Assembly (NCBI RefSeq): GCF_007115105.1
Contig: NZ_SULJ01000013.1
Location: 49,059 to 113,058 of the forward strand
DNA length: 64,000 nt
Reading direction: 5' to 3'
Origin: Clostridium sp. HBUAS56010
GTDB lineage: Bacteria > Bacillota > Clostridia > Lachnospirales > Lachnospiraceae
The notes beneath the pieces are model-generated. The model searched no databases, was not told the DNA's origin, and worked only from the letters and a program-made list of their open reading frames with translations. The position numbers were made by a program, and so were the translations under genes. Of this stretch, positions 21,401 to 28,104 are shown piece after piece; position 1 is the stretch's first letter, and each line of letters opens with the position of its first letter.

Positions 21401-24400
21401 TTCTTATTGTTCTGGTTTTCTGCTGCAGTCACCGTAAAAGGCCCGTAATAAACCTGAGAATTTAGAATTCTATATCCATCGTATTTCCCATCCCTCTGAT
21501 CCGGAAGAAGGAACAGGGGATTAATATTTCCCTCCGGCACTACTTCTTTAAAGTAATATTCCCCTGGTGCCAGGAAATCGTATTGATTGGACATAAGAAC
21601 ATGATTGTCGGTGTTTATTTCCACCCGTTCCAGCCCCTGAGCCCCATCCTGATATACTTCATAAGGTATGTGTACATCGCGTAACAGGGTTGTATCCGCC
21701 TGATACTGAATCTTTTTTATGTTAACTTCTTTATAAGGTCTGTTATAAATTTTGGTTTCTAACCGTTTCCCTTTGTCATACCATTCCTCCATCATAGCTC
21801 TGGTTACAGGTCCCTCTGGGGTGGTAATTTCGAATGACTCACTCATAACATAGTTTTCCGGTGCCTGTATTTCTTTTACTTCATAAACCGTTCCAGGATC
21901 AAGCAAAACCATGGTTCCATTATACCGGGAAACATCTACTGTAATTCCCTCCCCTGGATCTCCTGATTTTTTTATCTGAAATTTTGCAGAAATCGAGGAA
22001 TACTCATCAACTATATCGTATTTGTAAAGCCAGTAAGGCACCTTCTGGGTAATGTTATAAGCCTTTATAAGAGTATCCTGCTGCCGACTGACTTTAAACG
22101 GTCCAATTACCGGCAAAGATGTTCCGTCAACAACCAGGCTTGTTACCTTCTCCGGATTCTCCGCCTCCAGATAAGAAGAATGATCCACCTCATGCCAGTA
22201 ATACTGCCGGTTTACATCAAGCTTATTTGCATGAATCTGTCCGCTCCAGTCTGTAGTTAAGACTTCCCCTCCAACTTCCGCCCTTATATCTCCTCCATTC
22301 TCATCGGAAGAATATAATTGAAACTGAAGCCCATTTTTCGTACCATTCTTATTTAACCAGCCATTTTCTGGAGACCAGGATTCTTTTTGGAGAATTAAAG
22401 TTCCCTGTTTGTCATTTTTTACATCCAGCTTTGTCTCTTTCAAAGGGGTTAGTTGAAACTCTTTATACAGATATGTTTTCCCTTCCACCACTTTTGTGTA
22501 AAACCCATCCTCCTGGGCATTTCCATCTTGAAACCCTTCCGGAAGTTCTTCCACCAGACGGTATAATATGGCTTTATTATCCGATGTAAAGGCGGGTAAT
22601 ATGGTTTCAAAACCACTGTCCTGCCCCAGAGAAAACGTGCTTCCTCTATTGGTATCCACCCGCTTCCAGTCCGTTCCGTCTGTGGATTTCTCAAACCAGA
22701 ATCTGTTATTAAAATTGTTCCGATAAGCTTCTGGAATCGGAATATAAGTTCCAGAATCGCTTTGCAGCCATTTTTTCACATGAACACTGCCTTGATTTAA
22801 CGTATTAACCAGAACATTGTCTCCTGGCTTTACCTGTGAGGTCTTTCCTGCTTCCACCATTACCGGATAATCATTGAGATCCAGAATATAACCATTGGCG
22901 CTTTTTTCCCTTACCACATATTGCCCCGGGGTAACAGGTTTAAACTGAACCAGTCCCTTGTCACCGGAAGTCACTGTCTTTACTTCTATAAGGGAACCGT
23001 CTTCCTTTTTTTCATAGAGCGTAAACTCTGCCCCTTTCAGTCCATATGGTTCCGGTCCACTCTCCCATGTAAGGGCTTTCTTATAAAACTCTACAGAACC
23101 TTTTCCAATGACTGCATTCACCACAGTAATCTCTTTTTTTTCTCCCGCTTTGATGGTAAGCTGAATATCCTTTTCCCCTGAATATTCGGTTCCTACAGGT
23201 TTTTTTCCTTCCCGTATTACATAGATTCCGGGATCTGCCTGGATCTCCACATAGCCTTTGTCACCCGTTGTACCATACGCTTCCTCCCCAGGTTCTGCAG
23301 AGGGATTCACTGCTATGGCTGTGCCGCTTTTGTTCTCTTTTCCATTATTTAAAACCGTATAATTGGTATAAGGAGTTTCCTTTCCCTCCTCATCCAAAGA
23401 ATAGATCAAAAACTCAGCCAGACCAGGATATTCTTTTTCCATTGCCCGGTTATAGTCTTTTGGTGCTCCCACACCTTCATCAATCTGTTTCCTGATCCGT
23501 ATAACTGCAGGCTTATTGACTTCATGAACGGACACATCAGCCTCTGAATCATCTGTCCTCAACGAATCCGTTCCAAGGATTCTGTATTCCAGATGTGCCT
23601 TGTTCTTTACCGTAAATACAGAAGCGTCGGAAACACGGGCATCATTATAGTTTAAAAGAAATGGCTCATAGGGATACTTTGCGGTTACATAGTAGGAACT
23701 ATAGGTTGGTGCCTGCTCCGACACATAGATATTTCCCACTCCATTCTGTCCCTGGGTTTTGTAATCTTTTATTGTTATGGAACCATCTTCCTTTTCTTCT
23801 ACAGGAATCTGGCTTCCATCTCCCCATGTTGCAGTGACTGAAACCGGTTTCATGCCTTCCGGCGCATCCTTTGTTACAATGGACAGGTGATCTGTGATCT
23901 GAAAAGATCCATCTTCAAATCCGGTACGCCCATAAGTCTGGTAAATGGTTCCTCCTGGCTGTCTGGAAATATCTCCAAAACTTCCTTTCATTCCTACTTC
24001 AATGGAATAAGTAATCGTTACATACCTGGGATTCCCACTCTCATCCCGCTCAACAACGTAAGAATTCTTATTCGGAACCACCTTTTTTTCAATAAACCAG
24101 GCATCATCGGAAACCAGCGAAAGCAAACTGTCCTCCGGCTGTTCCCCTGTGGTCACGGTCTTAATATCGTCAGAATATATTACCTGATCTGGAATGGTCC
24201 GGTCCGCCACAGATATACTGGCATAAAAGACTGCACTTTCCTGGGATAATTCAAAGACCTCTCCCGCTGCCCTCTGCCCATTTCCATCAATCCACGCATT
24301 TAACGTAATGCTCCCAAGCTTTCCGGGAAGAATGGAGCTGTCTTCATCTCCTACATGAATTTCATAAACGTTCTCTCCTCCCTGTGAGGAAATTCGTTTT

Positions 24401-25500
24401 ACCTTTCCTTCCTGTTCCTCAAGCTGAACCCCCTCCGGAACGGTAAACTCAATTCTGGCATCCTTATAACGGTCAAATAAAGGAAGTTTCCCTCCTGAGG
24501 CGTATTCATAAAGAGGCGCTGTCTGCATGGTATATGTTAATGTATAATGATAAAATTCTCCTGCTTTTATGGTTCCTGTTCTGCTTTGGGTCAGCCGTAG
24601 TTCCACCACTTCTTTTTTTTCTTCTGCTTCAGGTCCATAATACATAAGAGCCGTCTCATAAGGGGTTCGATTTTTCTCTGCACTTATTTGTGAAATTAAA
24701 GCAGTCATGCCAAGGCTTTTGACATTTAACTCATAGGAATCCTTTGTATCCATTCCCATCAGAGCTTCCCGTTCCTGCCCGTCTAACAGCCTTGCTTCTC
24801 CAAGGGATACCAGGCTGGAAGAGTCAAAATAAGCCGCTGCCTGCAATATCTGGGATGGGGTCGCCTCTTGATCGGATTCAGGGGAAATTGTTTCACCTAC
24901 CACTGCATATTCCTCCACCGAAGCCTGATTCACCACCAGATCTTCCCCTGTGATCTGAAGCTGAAACTGGCACTCTCTGTCCGTATACCCGTTTACTCCA
25001 ATGACTTCCACATGATTCAGAGTATCTTCTTCATCCTCCCAGTCTGTTTCTGAAAATGGATCATCAGCCAGAGACTGGGCTACCACTACCAGATACATGG
25101 CTTTTCCCGTCTTCTTTTGTCTGATCAAAGTCTTGCCTTCCAGTTCTTCATTTAACTTATCCATGACCAGGTCTTTCTGTTCCCCCTTAAATGGGATCAG
25201 TCCTTCCTTAAGCTCTGGTCTGTCATCCACATCCTTTTTTAAGACCCTCGTAATGGATTTCCCCGTAACTTTAACATCAATAATCTTTTTCGCCTGGGAT
25301 GGGGTTGCCTGTAACTGCACCGCCGCTGACGGCGTTGCTTTTAGGGCATTAGATCCCGTAGCCGTGTGAAATACAGTCCCATCTGCTCCATTGGCTGCAG
25401 CCAGTGTATACTGGGACATATTTCCGGTAATCAATGCCACCATAAGCAGCCAGGCAATGCACCGCCTCACCCCTCCTGCCTTTCCTCTTAACTGATTCAT
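12457..25500 (-). CDS. Giant LPKTG-anchored surface protein with ~22 CnaB/SpaA domains
   Basis: About 4,347 residues, a fifth of the window, without an internal stop. The ATG at 25500 has GGGAGG six bases upstream; an in-frame ATG at 25521 is less likely. A signal peptide is followed by an ATPSQ-rich stretch and a ~550-residue head. From about residue 670 to 2,780 come about 17 CnaB/SpaA-like domains, each opening with a strand bearing Lys (VRITKVDAADQ, LIIYKTDGETH) and closing with a Glu in motifs such as YRITETKAPEGY and YYVKEQLAPAGY, the residues that form Lys-Asn/Asp isopeptide bonds catalysed by Glu. A core at about 2,780-3,600 has DUF11-like (KKVQPGDTLKYTLTVKN) and SdrD B-like (FFIDEDNSGIQKGN) segments; about five more CnaB domains follow. 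The end is a Gly7 spacer, LPKTG, a hydrophobic helix and KKKRK, the sortase signal. Expected as a wall-linked stalk or adhesin. No sortase gene is in the window. Confidence 0.9.
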   Translation of the reverse strand: MNQLRGKAGGVRRCIAWLLMVALITGNMSQYTLAAANGADGTVFHTATGSNALKATPSAAVQLQATPSQAKKIIDVKVTGKSITRVLKKDVDDRPELKEGLIPFKGEQKDLVMDKLNEELEGKTLIRQKKTGKAMYLVVVAQSLADDPFSETDWEDEEDTLNHVEVIGVNGYTDRECQFQLQITGEDLVVNQASVEEYAVVGETISPESDQEATPSQILQAAAYFDSSSLVSLGEARLLDGQEREALMGMDTKDSYELNVKSLGMTALISQISAEKNRTPYETALMYYGPEAEEKKEVVELRLTQSRTGTIKAGEFYHYTLTYTMQTAPLYEYASGGKLPLFDRYKDARIEFTVPEGVQLEEQEGKVKRISSQGGENVYEIHVGDEDSSILPGKLGSITLNAWIDGNGQRAAGEVFELSQESAVFYASISVADRTIPDQVIYSDDIKTVTTGEQPEDSLLSLVSDDAWFIEKKVVPNKNSYVVERDESGNPRYVTITYSIEVGMKGSFGDISRQPGGTIYQTYGRTGFEDGSFQITDHLSIVTKDAPEGMKPVSVTATWGDGSQIPVEEKEDGSITIKDYKTQGQNGVGNIYVSEQAPTYSSYYVTAKYPYEPFLLNYNDARVSDASVFTVKNKAHLEYRILGTDSLRTDDSEADVSVHEVNKPAVIRIRKQIDEGVGAPKDYNRAMEKEYPGLAEFLIYSLDEEGKETPYTNYTVLNNGKENKSGTAIAVNPSAEPGEEAYGTTGDKGYVEIQADPGIYVIREGKKPVGTEYSGEKDIQLTIKAGEKKEITVVNAVIGKGSVEFYKKALTWESGPEPYGLKGAEFTLYEKKEDGSLIEVKTVTSGDKGLVQFKPVTPGQYVVREKSANGYILDLNDYPVMVEAGKTSQVKPGDNVLVNTLNQGSVHVKKWLQSDSGTYIPIPEAYRNNFNNRFWFEKSTDGTDWKRVDTNRGSTFSLGQDSGFETILPAFTSDNKAILYRLVEELPEGFQDGNAQEDGFYTKVVEGKTYLYKEFQLTPLKETKLDVKNDKQGTLILQKESWSPENGWLNKNGTKNGLQFQLYSSDENGGDIRAEVGGEVLTTDWSGQIHANKLDVNRQYYWHEVDHSSYLEAENPEKVTSLVVDGTSLPVIGPFKVSRQQDTLIKAYNITQKVPYWLYKYDIVDEYSSISAKFQIKKSGDPGEGITVDVSRYNGTMVLLDPGTVYEVKEIQAPENYVMSESFEITTPEGPVTRAMMEEWYDKGKRLETKIYNRPYKEVNIKKIQYQADTTLLRDVHIPYEVYQDGAQGLERVEINTDNHVLMSNQYDFLAPGEYYFKEVVPEGNINPLFLLPDQRDGKYDGYRILNSQVYYGPFTVTAAENQNNKKMDVTIDGKWTPFENYQNSGRVKVIKKDALRGTFVKDAVLGIFRESDFNPEDWQSSIQNPIQEKSTEWNGEVVFDSPDLKIFNPDGSRIKYVIAEIQPPSGYLQSYEVLSTTLKEGVITETVNGEAGAKALVIENEPKLTLRTQKYWVDGWSDQFYKNHRILGNVKLALYKVNPQNPQIADYVTTEITSPFDGMASFTDINRNDIYYVAEVQVPSREETGLSFDLNMGEKIPLPLEQGNPVSVISVQDLENRYNAVKYTGTDLSHTPDSLVQKTDPIYNYRSWVQFHIKKICTGVYADGTKHQPEPVNGARFTLYKMLEDRKDLSSIELEDLKDTARFEPVGQYESGTRINPETGVRADGEFDTAILEAGKVYWLVEEKPAEGYILPEGPVICVVFVPENQGYTGKDGIQHPYTNGRDNKAVEIKNIHGEGSGGLSRYHFQIALNKWLKEEGAQNNLTLLGGVRFRIWLLNPVTKEKLFAIDEVETGLESDSNHKTGYGITRIIRFQELEEQIKANGWNPEDILDLDSAKNQIKATFALEEIGTPSKVNLNPELHELSVTVPMDTDYIDDQYFWKEGKDANYRLINTLSKEYPVKLVKYGYEPDSSTFGKSDDILDGMNIERTPLNDVKFGLWRYIWTEEGYIYDYIDTYTTNSDGSIRIPGGLPSGRYRIKEQLTPEQQKYYMTLYSGKDECFRYFTVENSPLTVSVYNPKKPGLEIEKTTWRGKGNKEFEGIIFSVRDENGQVRTAEVKKQKDGRYVAVLNGLDSGRYTIVKEELDQKASSVVTDQYFEQSTVLVGYQPEVEQERVTLKPLDSSVTQRVVSHTVKNPRLTDLIIYKTDGETHKTNEGLKGALFQLDYRPFRTDLDFTEGRLNQVKAPDYEKPDQGFTKISESLSDQGNGSYLLKNCVPGWYRITETKAPEGYTRDSSPVIVAVTGEMGEDEKQAEISIENRKKAELTVTKVLNFGDGFKDDSDLEERLPSEISFGVYTRVDGSYSQVLGEDGKPVQIKIKQFVKADGFYSGSNKVLLPQNPPGGRYYLKETEHQDWAVSAQDPVDRGELLADGFIDIGEVRSGIPIGIKVNNVYAKAKVRITKVDAADQDKKLTGASFDLFADPEFHNRVASFEEIHKSGVYEAVFSTKLYPEGTYYVKEQLAPAGYRREEAPLPEGGLVVQTGKTTEVTLNNQSGVDFWITKYSGAGEQKTPKSGIAFELYHQSVSGEWNYVSQEVTDEHGTISFLGLLLQPGESYGVSEVVERQQGFPLYEMADFKGEKGPLSSITADGKKIYVLTDETTVSPGVYRFQAHNQEAVPLTLLKYDWSRQETPDPSIKVLMKVTDQKTGNQVGEPVEVPYGETQTSIYLLPGTYKIEEMEVSDNSQGYIINRDDIRTTYEKEVTIEKGKVPAPVDFTNIRQKTEVALEKTSPVKSIKDVWWNDNQEVTYTLTPHVTNTIPLDGFTIRDTGITMLDEGKNVLPEADYSYETYSITSVEPGASTQKNWIRDGKTGTILADVIFYDFDGNQAGRVHTVKVSGDNPIPPVKPEGNKPVQSFEIRYRDDSLKASTKESYILGQDFTPGKVGVTVKLKKQDAKLADGSYKEEIKYIRNNAEVLETYRKWDRTGTLIQKAETLKAEAVADILVVQSQAPVISAQKHVTPVKKVQPGDTLKYTLTVKNETKSQDPSIVPMKDPVMIDELPDGITVSGISQGENRILKAVRIISGPKDMELVKTIKRVDPLTGRETLFLLLNGELKRNEEVTVEVEAQVGGNIVSYGKNILNKLFVTSNVLQPPFALNKTGASFMIETKTGNQWPSPDLPSEVVLPDETYRNYGYVSDSAENYMETDNGLLLYKEVKGNLDTRYVSGTTVGRVAKTAGGEQDPQRDGSVQYRLTISNDSTTNYITKLQLMDILPAKRDLNADGNHRLSDYPISFDQIESMTIEHISSEETERKREDFAYKISYSSQNFDRIDAVKAAKAGVLNDNSNGFWTDSSEDATAFRIQITDPGFHLAPGENLVITYKANVSYTTAEELDEAAYGYAVNDFAVTYSYQEGMSGVEIPTGQLQNSNCPQVLLVPEEAAVSGRFFIDEDNSGIQKGNPAEDHFLTDLRPVLESGYFHAGLLKYGKDGAEEVTGAIDNRGRFTFQGLTPAKPFGIAGNNFTKEQEDRWYQGSSLDVTKLKGEHPAHYQIFVNTKNMPKGYEDLVLKLAKPYQTAAGENETPGRSRLPQTLKPGGINYEESLDSNFMEKKNGYFSEDFFLWSTSGDYDTTKDIGFVPYRSVTVKKTDQEHNPVEGVHFTIYGPFTNEEIETLKTSPVTDPSVLSSPAAAGTTVIKNGEALWEAGELLYYRNYIIAEDGAPAGYEMEQAGSSDMEPMDSYEVKGQKAWILKSKEFQVAADPVSSTVTVVNNYGTGSLSFDKVDQDTGKILSSARFSLTKEKAELDNAFLSFMSDLRNKSEQELRTMGITDLKLSETSVEFELVTGHVEIPGIPYGTYQLKEEKAPDGYLSLNGSREYFFTLSENQKTAVLGNNNVIENQRAEFEIRLQKSDNLGRSIEGMQFQILGPGKYDSTGFLSAFGIERFQKEVDSGRGVFSTDHNGLIRLGLKHGDYEIREVPNDQYDPIEPFYIRVKQNGTLEILKAPEQLVQISARQPVTLIVTNQISTGTLELEKVDSENKTLRLDGAEFTLTNLTTLVPGAWEQYRAEVAGLGASWNEQQVKGDTITFVLHEKGIIENLPFGTYRLTEIKAPGGYILGTDPWTREFTIEKGHKEVRYTNSRLFEKTEGAIKNKPSTLTLIKTNAVYADQRLKGAEFILKASDGRYARFERGSFAGYTAEEGAATTLVTGEDGQILLKRIPKDTYTFIETKAPAGYSINTNIPPLTLDGIHAFVITIQDERLPGGGGGGGSSDGPSPDNPLVTIIPDPVPLSDLPGSMPEDLIVIEDGAVPLAGLPKTGENRKNAGEVFIALSGLMAILSGILMKKKRKYE

Positions 25501-25673
25501 ACCATACCTCCCGATTCCCATTTCTTTTTATTTTCAAATTTATTATCTTAACTGTAACATTCATTTTTTAAGTATATAGAGAACTGGTTACACAGTGGTT
25601 ATTTTTCCTTAATTTTCCATATTATGTTCTTTTTAGTTTTCTTATTATAGGAAAGAAGATCTGTTTTAATCAA

Positions 25674-25707
25674 ATTGTAAACCATTAACAAATATTAAGT
25701 TGACAAT
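25674..25707. promoter_or_regulatory. Probable BirA operator before bioY
   Basis: ATTGTAAAC (25674-25682), a 16-bp spacer, and GTTGACAAT (25699-25707), an inverted repeat with one mismatch. This matches the layout of BirA sites (TTGTTAAC-N14-16-GTTAACAA), by which biotinyl-AMP-loaded BirA represses biotin genes. The right half-site contains the -35 box of the bioY promoter. Confidence 0.75.
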
Positions 25708-25728
25708 GTTTTTTTCCTGTGTTACCAT
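25700..25728 (+). promoter_or_regulatory. bioY promoter
   Basis: TTGACA (25700-25705), 17-bp spacer, TACCAT (25723-25728). The -35 box lies in the right BirA half-site, so repression by occlusion is expected. Confidence 0.6.
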
Positions 25729-25768
25729 TCCAATATCTTTTAAGACTTTAACAAAGGAGCTTATACTT

Positions 25769-26335
25769 ATGAAACCTGATTCCATATCCAGGCGATGGGT
25801 GAATACCAGGGAACTGGCACTGGCAGGCATATTTGCGGCTGTCCTGGCTGTAATCTCACAGATTTCCATTCCCATGCCAACTGGTGTACCCATAACCATA
25901 CAAATCTTTGGCATTGCATTTGTGGGCGTTATTCTCGGAAGCAGACTGGGTGTGCTGGCGGCCGTTACTTATATCCTGCTTGGAGCCGTTGGTCTTCCTA
26001 TCTTCTCGAACTTCAGAGGCGGAATCCAGACTCTTTTCGGTCTCACCGGCGGATACATCTGGGCGTGGCCCATTATGATCTATTTTTGCGGTCTAAAACC
26101 TAAGACTTCCATAAAGCATTTAAACACGCTTCTCATGTTCCTCCTTCCAGTTCTTGGAACCATAATCAACGAAATCATCGGCGGACTTCAATGGGCTGCT
26201 TTATCCGGAGATATGACTGTATATGGTGTATTTGCCTATTCTATGGTGGCATTTGTTCCAAAAGACATCATCCTTACCCTGGTTGCTGTGGTTTTGGGAA
26301 TTCCCATCCGCAAAGCCATCAAACAACTGATATAA
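25769..26335 (+). CDS. bioY: BioY, biotin ECF transporter substrate-binding component
   Basis: 188-residue integral membrane protein that binds biotin and brings it in with the shared energy-coupling (EcfAT) module, which is not in this window. Six hydrophobic segments are evident; the family signatures ELALAGIFAAVLAVISQISI, PMPTGVPITIQIFGI and GAVGLPIFSNFRGG are present. The frame opens earlier (ATG at 25700), but AAAGGAG at 25753-25759 fits the ATG at 25769, and the earlier start lies inside the promoter. The BirA operator over the promoter supports biotin as the substrate. A terminator follows at once, so the gene is monocistronic. Confidence 0.95.
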   Translation: MKPDSISRRWVNTRELALAGIFAAVLAVISQISIPMPTGVPITIQIFGIAFVGVILGSRLGVLAAVTYILLGAVGLPIFSNFRGGIQTLFGLTGGYIWAWPIMIYFCGLKPKTSIKHLNTLLMFLLPVLGTIINEIIGGLQWAALSGDMTVYGVFAYSMVAFVPKDIILTLVAVVLGIPIRKAIKQLI

Positions 26336-26343
26336 CAGAAAAA

Positions 26344-26368
26344 GAAGCCTGGAAGGGCTTCTTTTTTT
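26344..26368 (+). terminator. bioY terminator
   Basis: GAAGCC-tggaag-GGCTTC followed by seven T residues, 8 bp after the bioY stop codon. Confidence 0.85.
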
Positions 26369-26462
26369 CAACTACCATTTCCCAGGTGCGCTTGACAGAA
26401 GCAATCTGAGAATTTACAATAGATCTCATACTAAAAATAAAAAGGAAAAGAAGGTTTGACTC

Positions 26463-27320
26463 ATGATACAGGATATTTACCCACATGTATTCCACAATGA
26501 ATTTGAAATAAAGACTCCTGATACAGACAGCTATTTTCTATACTTTCTGGGCGGCTGTCTGATGCTTTGTAACAATGAATCGAATCAGATTCCTCAATTT
26601 AAAGACCTGGATTCCCATAGAGAGGAAGCCATGGAGCACTGTGATTTTCTTTTTTCCATTGACGATATGGATTTTTACCTTGTTAACGAGACTGTAACTG
26701 CATTAGAAGAAACGGACAAGCTGAAGCTTGAAAAGAATAACAAAATCAGAGACTTAAAACCCATGTGGGTTTCTTTTGCGGCTGTTTCAGCCCAGCATCT
26801 TTACCGGTTTTACCGGACCAATCAGTTTTGCGGCTGCTGCGGTTCCCCCATGCTGAAAGGCAAAAAGGAACGGGCTTTTATCTGTTCCTCCTGCGGCAAC
26901 ACCGTTTATCCTAAGATTTCACCTGCTGTCATTGTTGCAGTTACGCATGAAGGTAAGATTCTTCTGACCAAATATGCAGGAAGAGAATACACCCGTTATG
27001 GTCTGATTGCAGGTTTTACAGAATTTGGAGAGACACTGGAAGAAACCGTCAAACGGGAGGTTATGGAAGAAGTTGGTATAAAGGTAAAGAATCTCCGCTA
27101 TTACAAAAACCAGCCCTGGGGCTTTAGTGATTCCCTTCTGGTGGGTTATTGGGCAGAACTGGACGGTTCTCCACAGATTCATCTGGATGAAACCGAATTA
27201 TCCACAGCCGCCTGGCTGGCACCGGAAGATATCCCCGAAGATTTTACCAACCTAAGTCTGACTCATGAGATGATTCTTTTATTTAAGGAAGGAAAGGTCC
27301 CTCCTAAACACAATTTTTAA
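26463..27320 (+). CDS. nudC: NAD(+) diphosphatase / RNA decapping Nudix hydrolase NudC
   Basis: 285-residue Nudix enzyme that cleaves NADH or NAD to NMN and AMP and, in characterised homologues, removes NAD caps from RNA. The N-terminal third is the NUDIX-like domain; a zinc ribbon follows (CGCCGSPM ... CSSCG), then the Nudix box GETLEETVKREVMEEVGI with its metal-binding REVMEE. A conserved NudC segment, NQPWGFSDSLLVGYWAE (the SQPWPFPxS region), lies just after the box. Length is normal for NudC. The gene is monocistronic, bounded by the bioY terminator and a 20-bp bidirectional terminator. Confidence 0.94.
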   Translation: MIQDIYPHVFHNEFEIKTPDTDSYFLYFLGGCLMLCNNESNQIPQFKDLDSHREEAMEHCDFLFSIDDMDFYLVNETVTALEETDKLKLEKNNKIRDLKPMWVSFAAVSAQHLYRFYRTNQFCGCCGSPMLKGKKERAFICSSCGNTVYPKISPAVIVAVTHEGKILLTKYAGREYTRYGLIAGFTEFGETLEETVKREVMEEVGIKVKNLRYYKNQPWGFSDSLLVGYWAELDGSPQIHLDETELSTAAWLAPEDIPEDFTNLSLTHEMILLFKEGKVPPKHNF

Positions 27321-27378
27321 ATAAAAGCATGGATTCTGTCCCGAATAATAATTCGTTTCAGAATCCATGCTTTTATTT
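27319..27378. terminator. 20-bp perfect-stem bidirectional terminator
   Basis: AAATAAAAGCATGGATTCTG (27319-27338) and its exact reverse complement (27359-27378) enclose a 20-base loop. A-rich and T-rich flanks make it a terminator for both nudC and the convergent DUF3267 gene, whose stop codon lies inside the right arm. Confidence 0.85.
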
Positions 27379-27984
27379 GTCTGCCTTATAAAAAGTGAAA
27401 GAACCGTTGGATATTACGATCCCTTTGTAAGGGACCTGTGTACCAATCAAGATCATATTCAGCAAATCCACACAAGAGCCTCCTGCATTTAAAATGCTAA
27501 AAAATATAATATTCCAACTCCAGATTCCAGCTAAAGATAAAACCAAAGGCAAAAGAAAGGATAAAATAATTAAAGGAAGAACCGATATCAAAAGAAACCT
27601 CCCTTTTGATATCGGTTCCTCCGTATAAACAAAACCAAACAATCCATTCAAACCCCAATAGGTTTTATCCGATGTCCATACCCGTGGAATAAAAACGGCA
27701 TGAAGAAATTCATGAATTAAAAAGGTAAGGATTATTCCAATTAGAAGCTTTACATCAATAGTAAACTCTAAAATAAAACGGTCACCATTTTGAAACAGAA
27801 AATAGTCTGGATTTAAATAATAGCACCAAATTCCATTAATTGCCATTGCTATAATAGAAAGGGGGAAAGATAAAACAATTGCCATAAATACAGATTTTGG
27901 TTCTTTTATTCGGTTATATCCCTCATGCAGAAGAATATTTCTTTTTTCCTCATTTCCCTTTGGAATCTTTTTTGTATATCTCAT
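27373..27984 (-). CDS. DUF3267 family putative membrane zinc metalloprotease
   Basis: 203-residue membrane protein. Hydrophobic segments lie at about residues 33-53, 78-95, 127-145 and 150-165. The second contains IHEFLHAVFIP, an HEFLH (HExxH) motif typical of zincin peptidases inside or beside a membrane helix, as described for the DUF3267 family. A downstream acidic ligand is not obvious, so catalysis is unproven. An extended -10 box TGTTATAAT stands on its strand at 28028-28020. A perfect 20-bp terminator covers its 3' end. Substrate and role are unknown. Confidence 0.78.
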   Translation of the reverse strand: MRYTKKIPKGNEEKRNILLHEGYNRIKEPKSVFMAIVLSFPLSIIAMAINGIWCYYLNPDYFLFQNGDRFILEFTIDVKLLIGIILTFLIHEFLHAVFIPRVWTSDKTYWGLNGLFGFVYTEEPISKGRFLLISVLPLIILSFLLPLVLSLAGIWSWNIIFFSILNAGGSCVDLLNMILIGTQVPYKGIVISNGSFTFYKADK

Positions 27985-28063
27985 ATGTTACCTCTGCTTC
28001 TAAATGTTTTTCTTTGTGGATTATAACATAATATATTAGAGTTTTCTACTACTGAAATTTTCC

Positions 28064-28098
28064 AAAAAAAGAGATAGGATTTTCCCTACCTCTTTTTT
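28064..28098 (-). terminator. adhE terminator
   Basis: On the minus strand AAAAAAGAGGTAGGG pairs with CCTATCTCTTTTTT across a short loop, with one mismatch, six bases beyond the adhE stop. Confidence 0.75.
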
Positions 28099-28104
28099 AA
28101 AATT

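Noticed and set aside
12440..25369. Many plus-strand open frames of 60-200 codons across the giant gene (for example 15067-15669)
   Set aside because: They lie opposite a single well-supported coding sequence, have no ribosome binding sites, and read as low-complexity Phe/Cys-rich shadows of the other strand.
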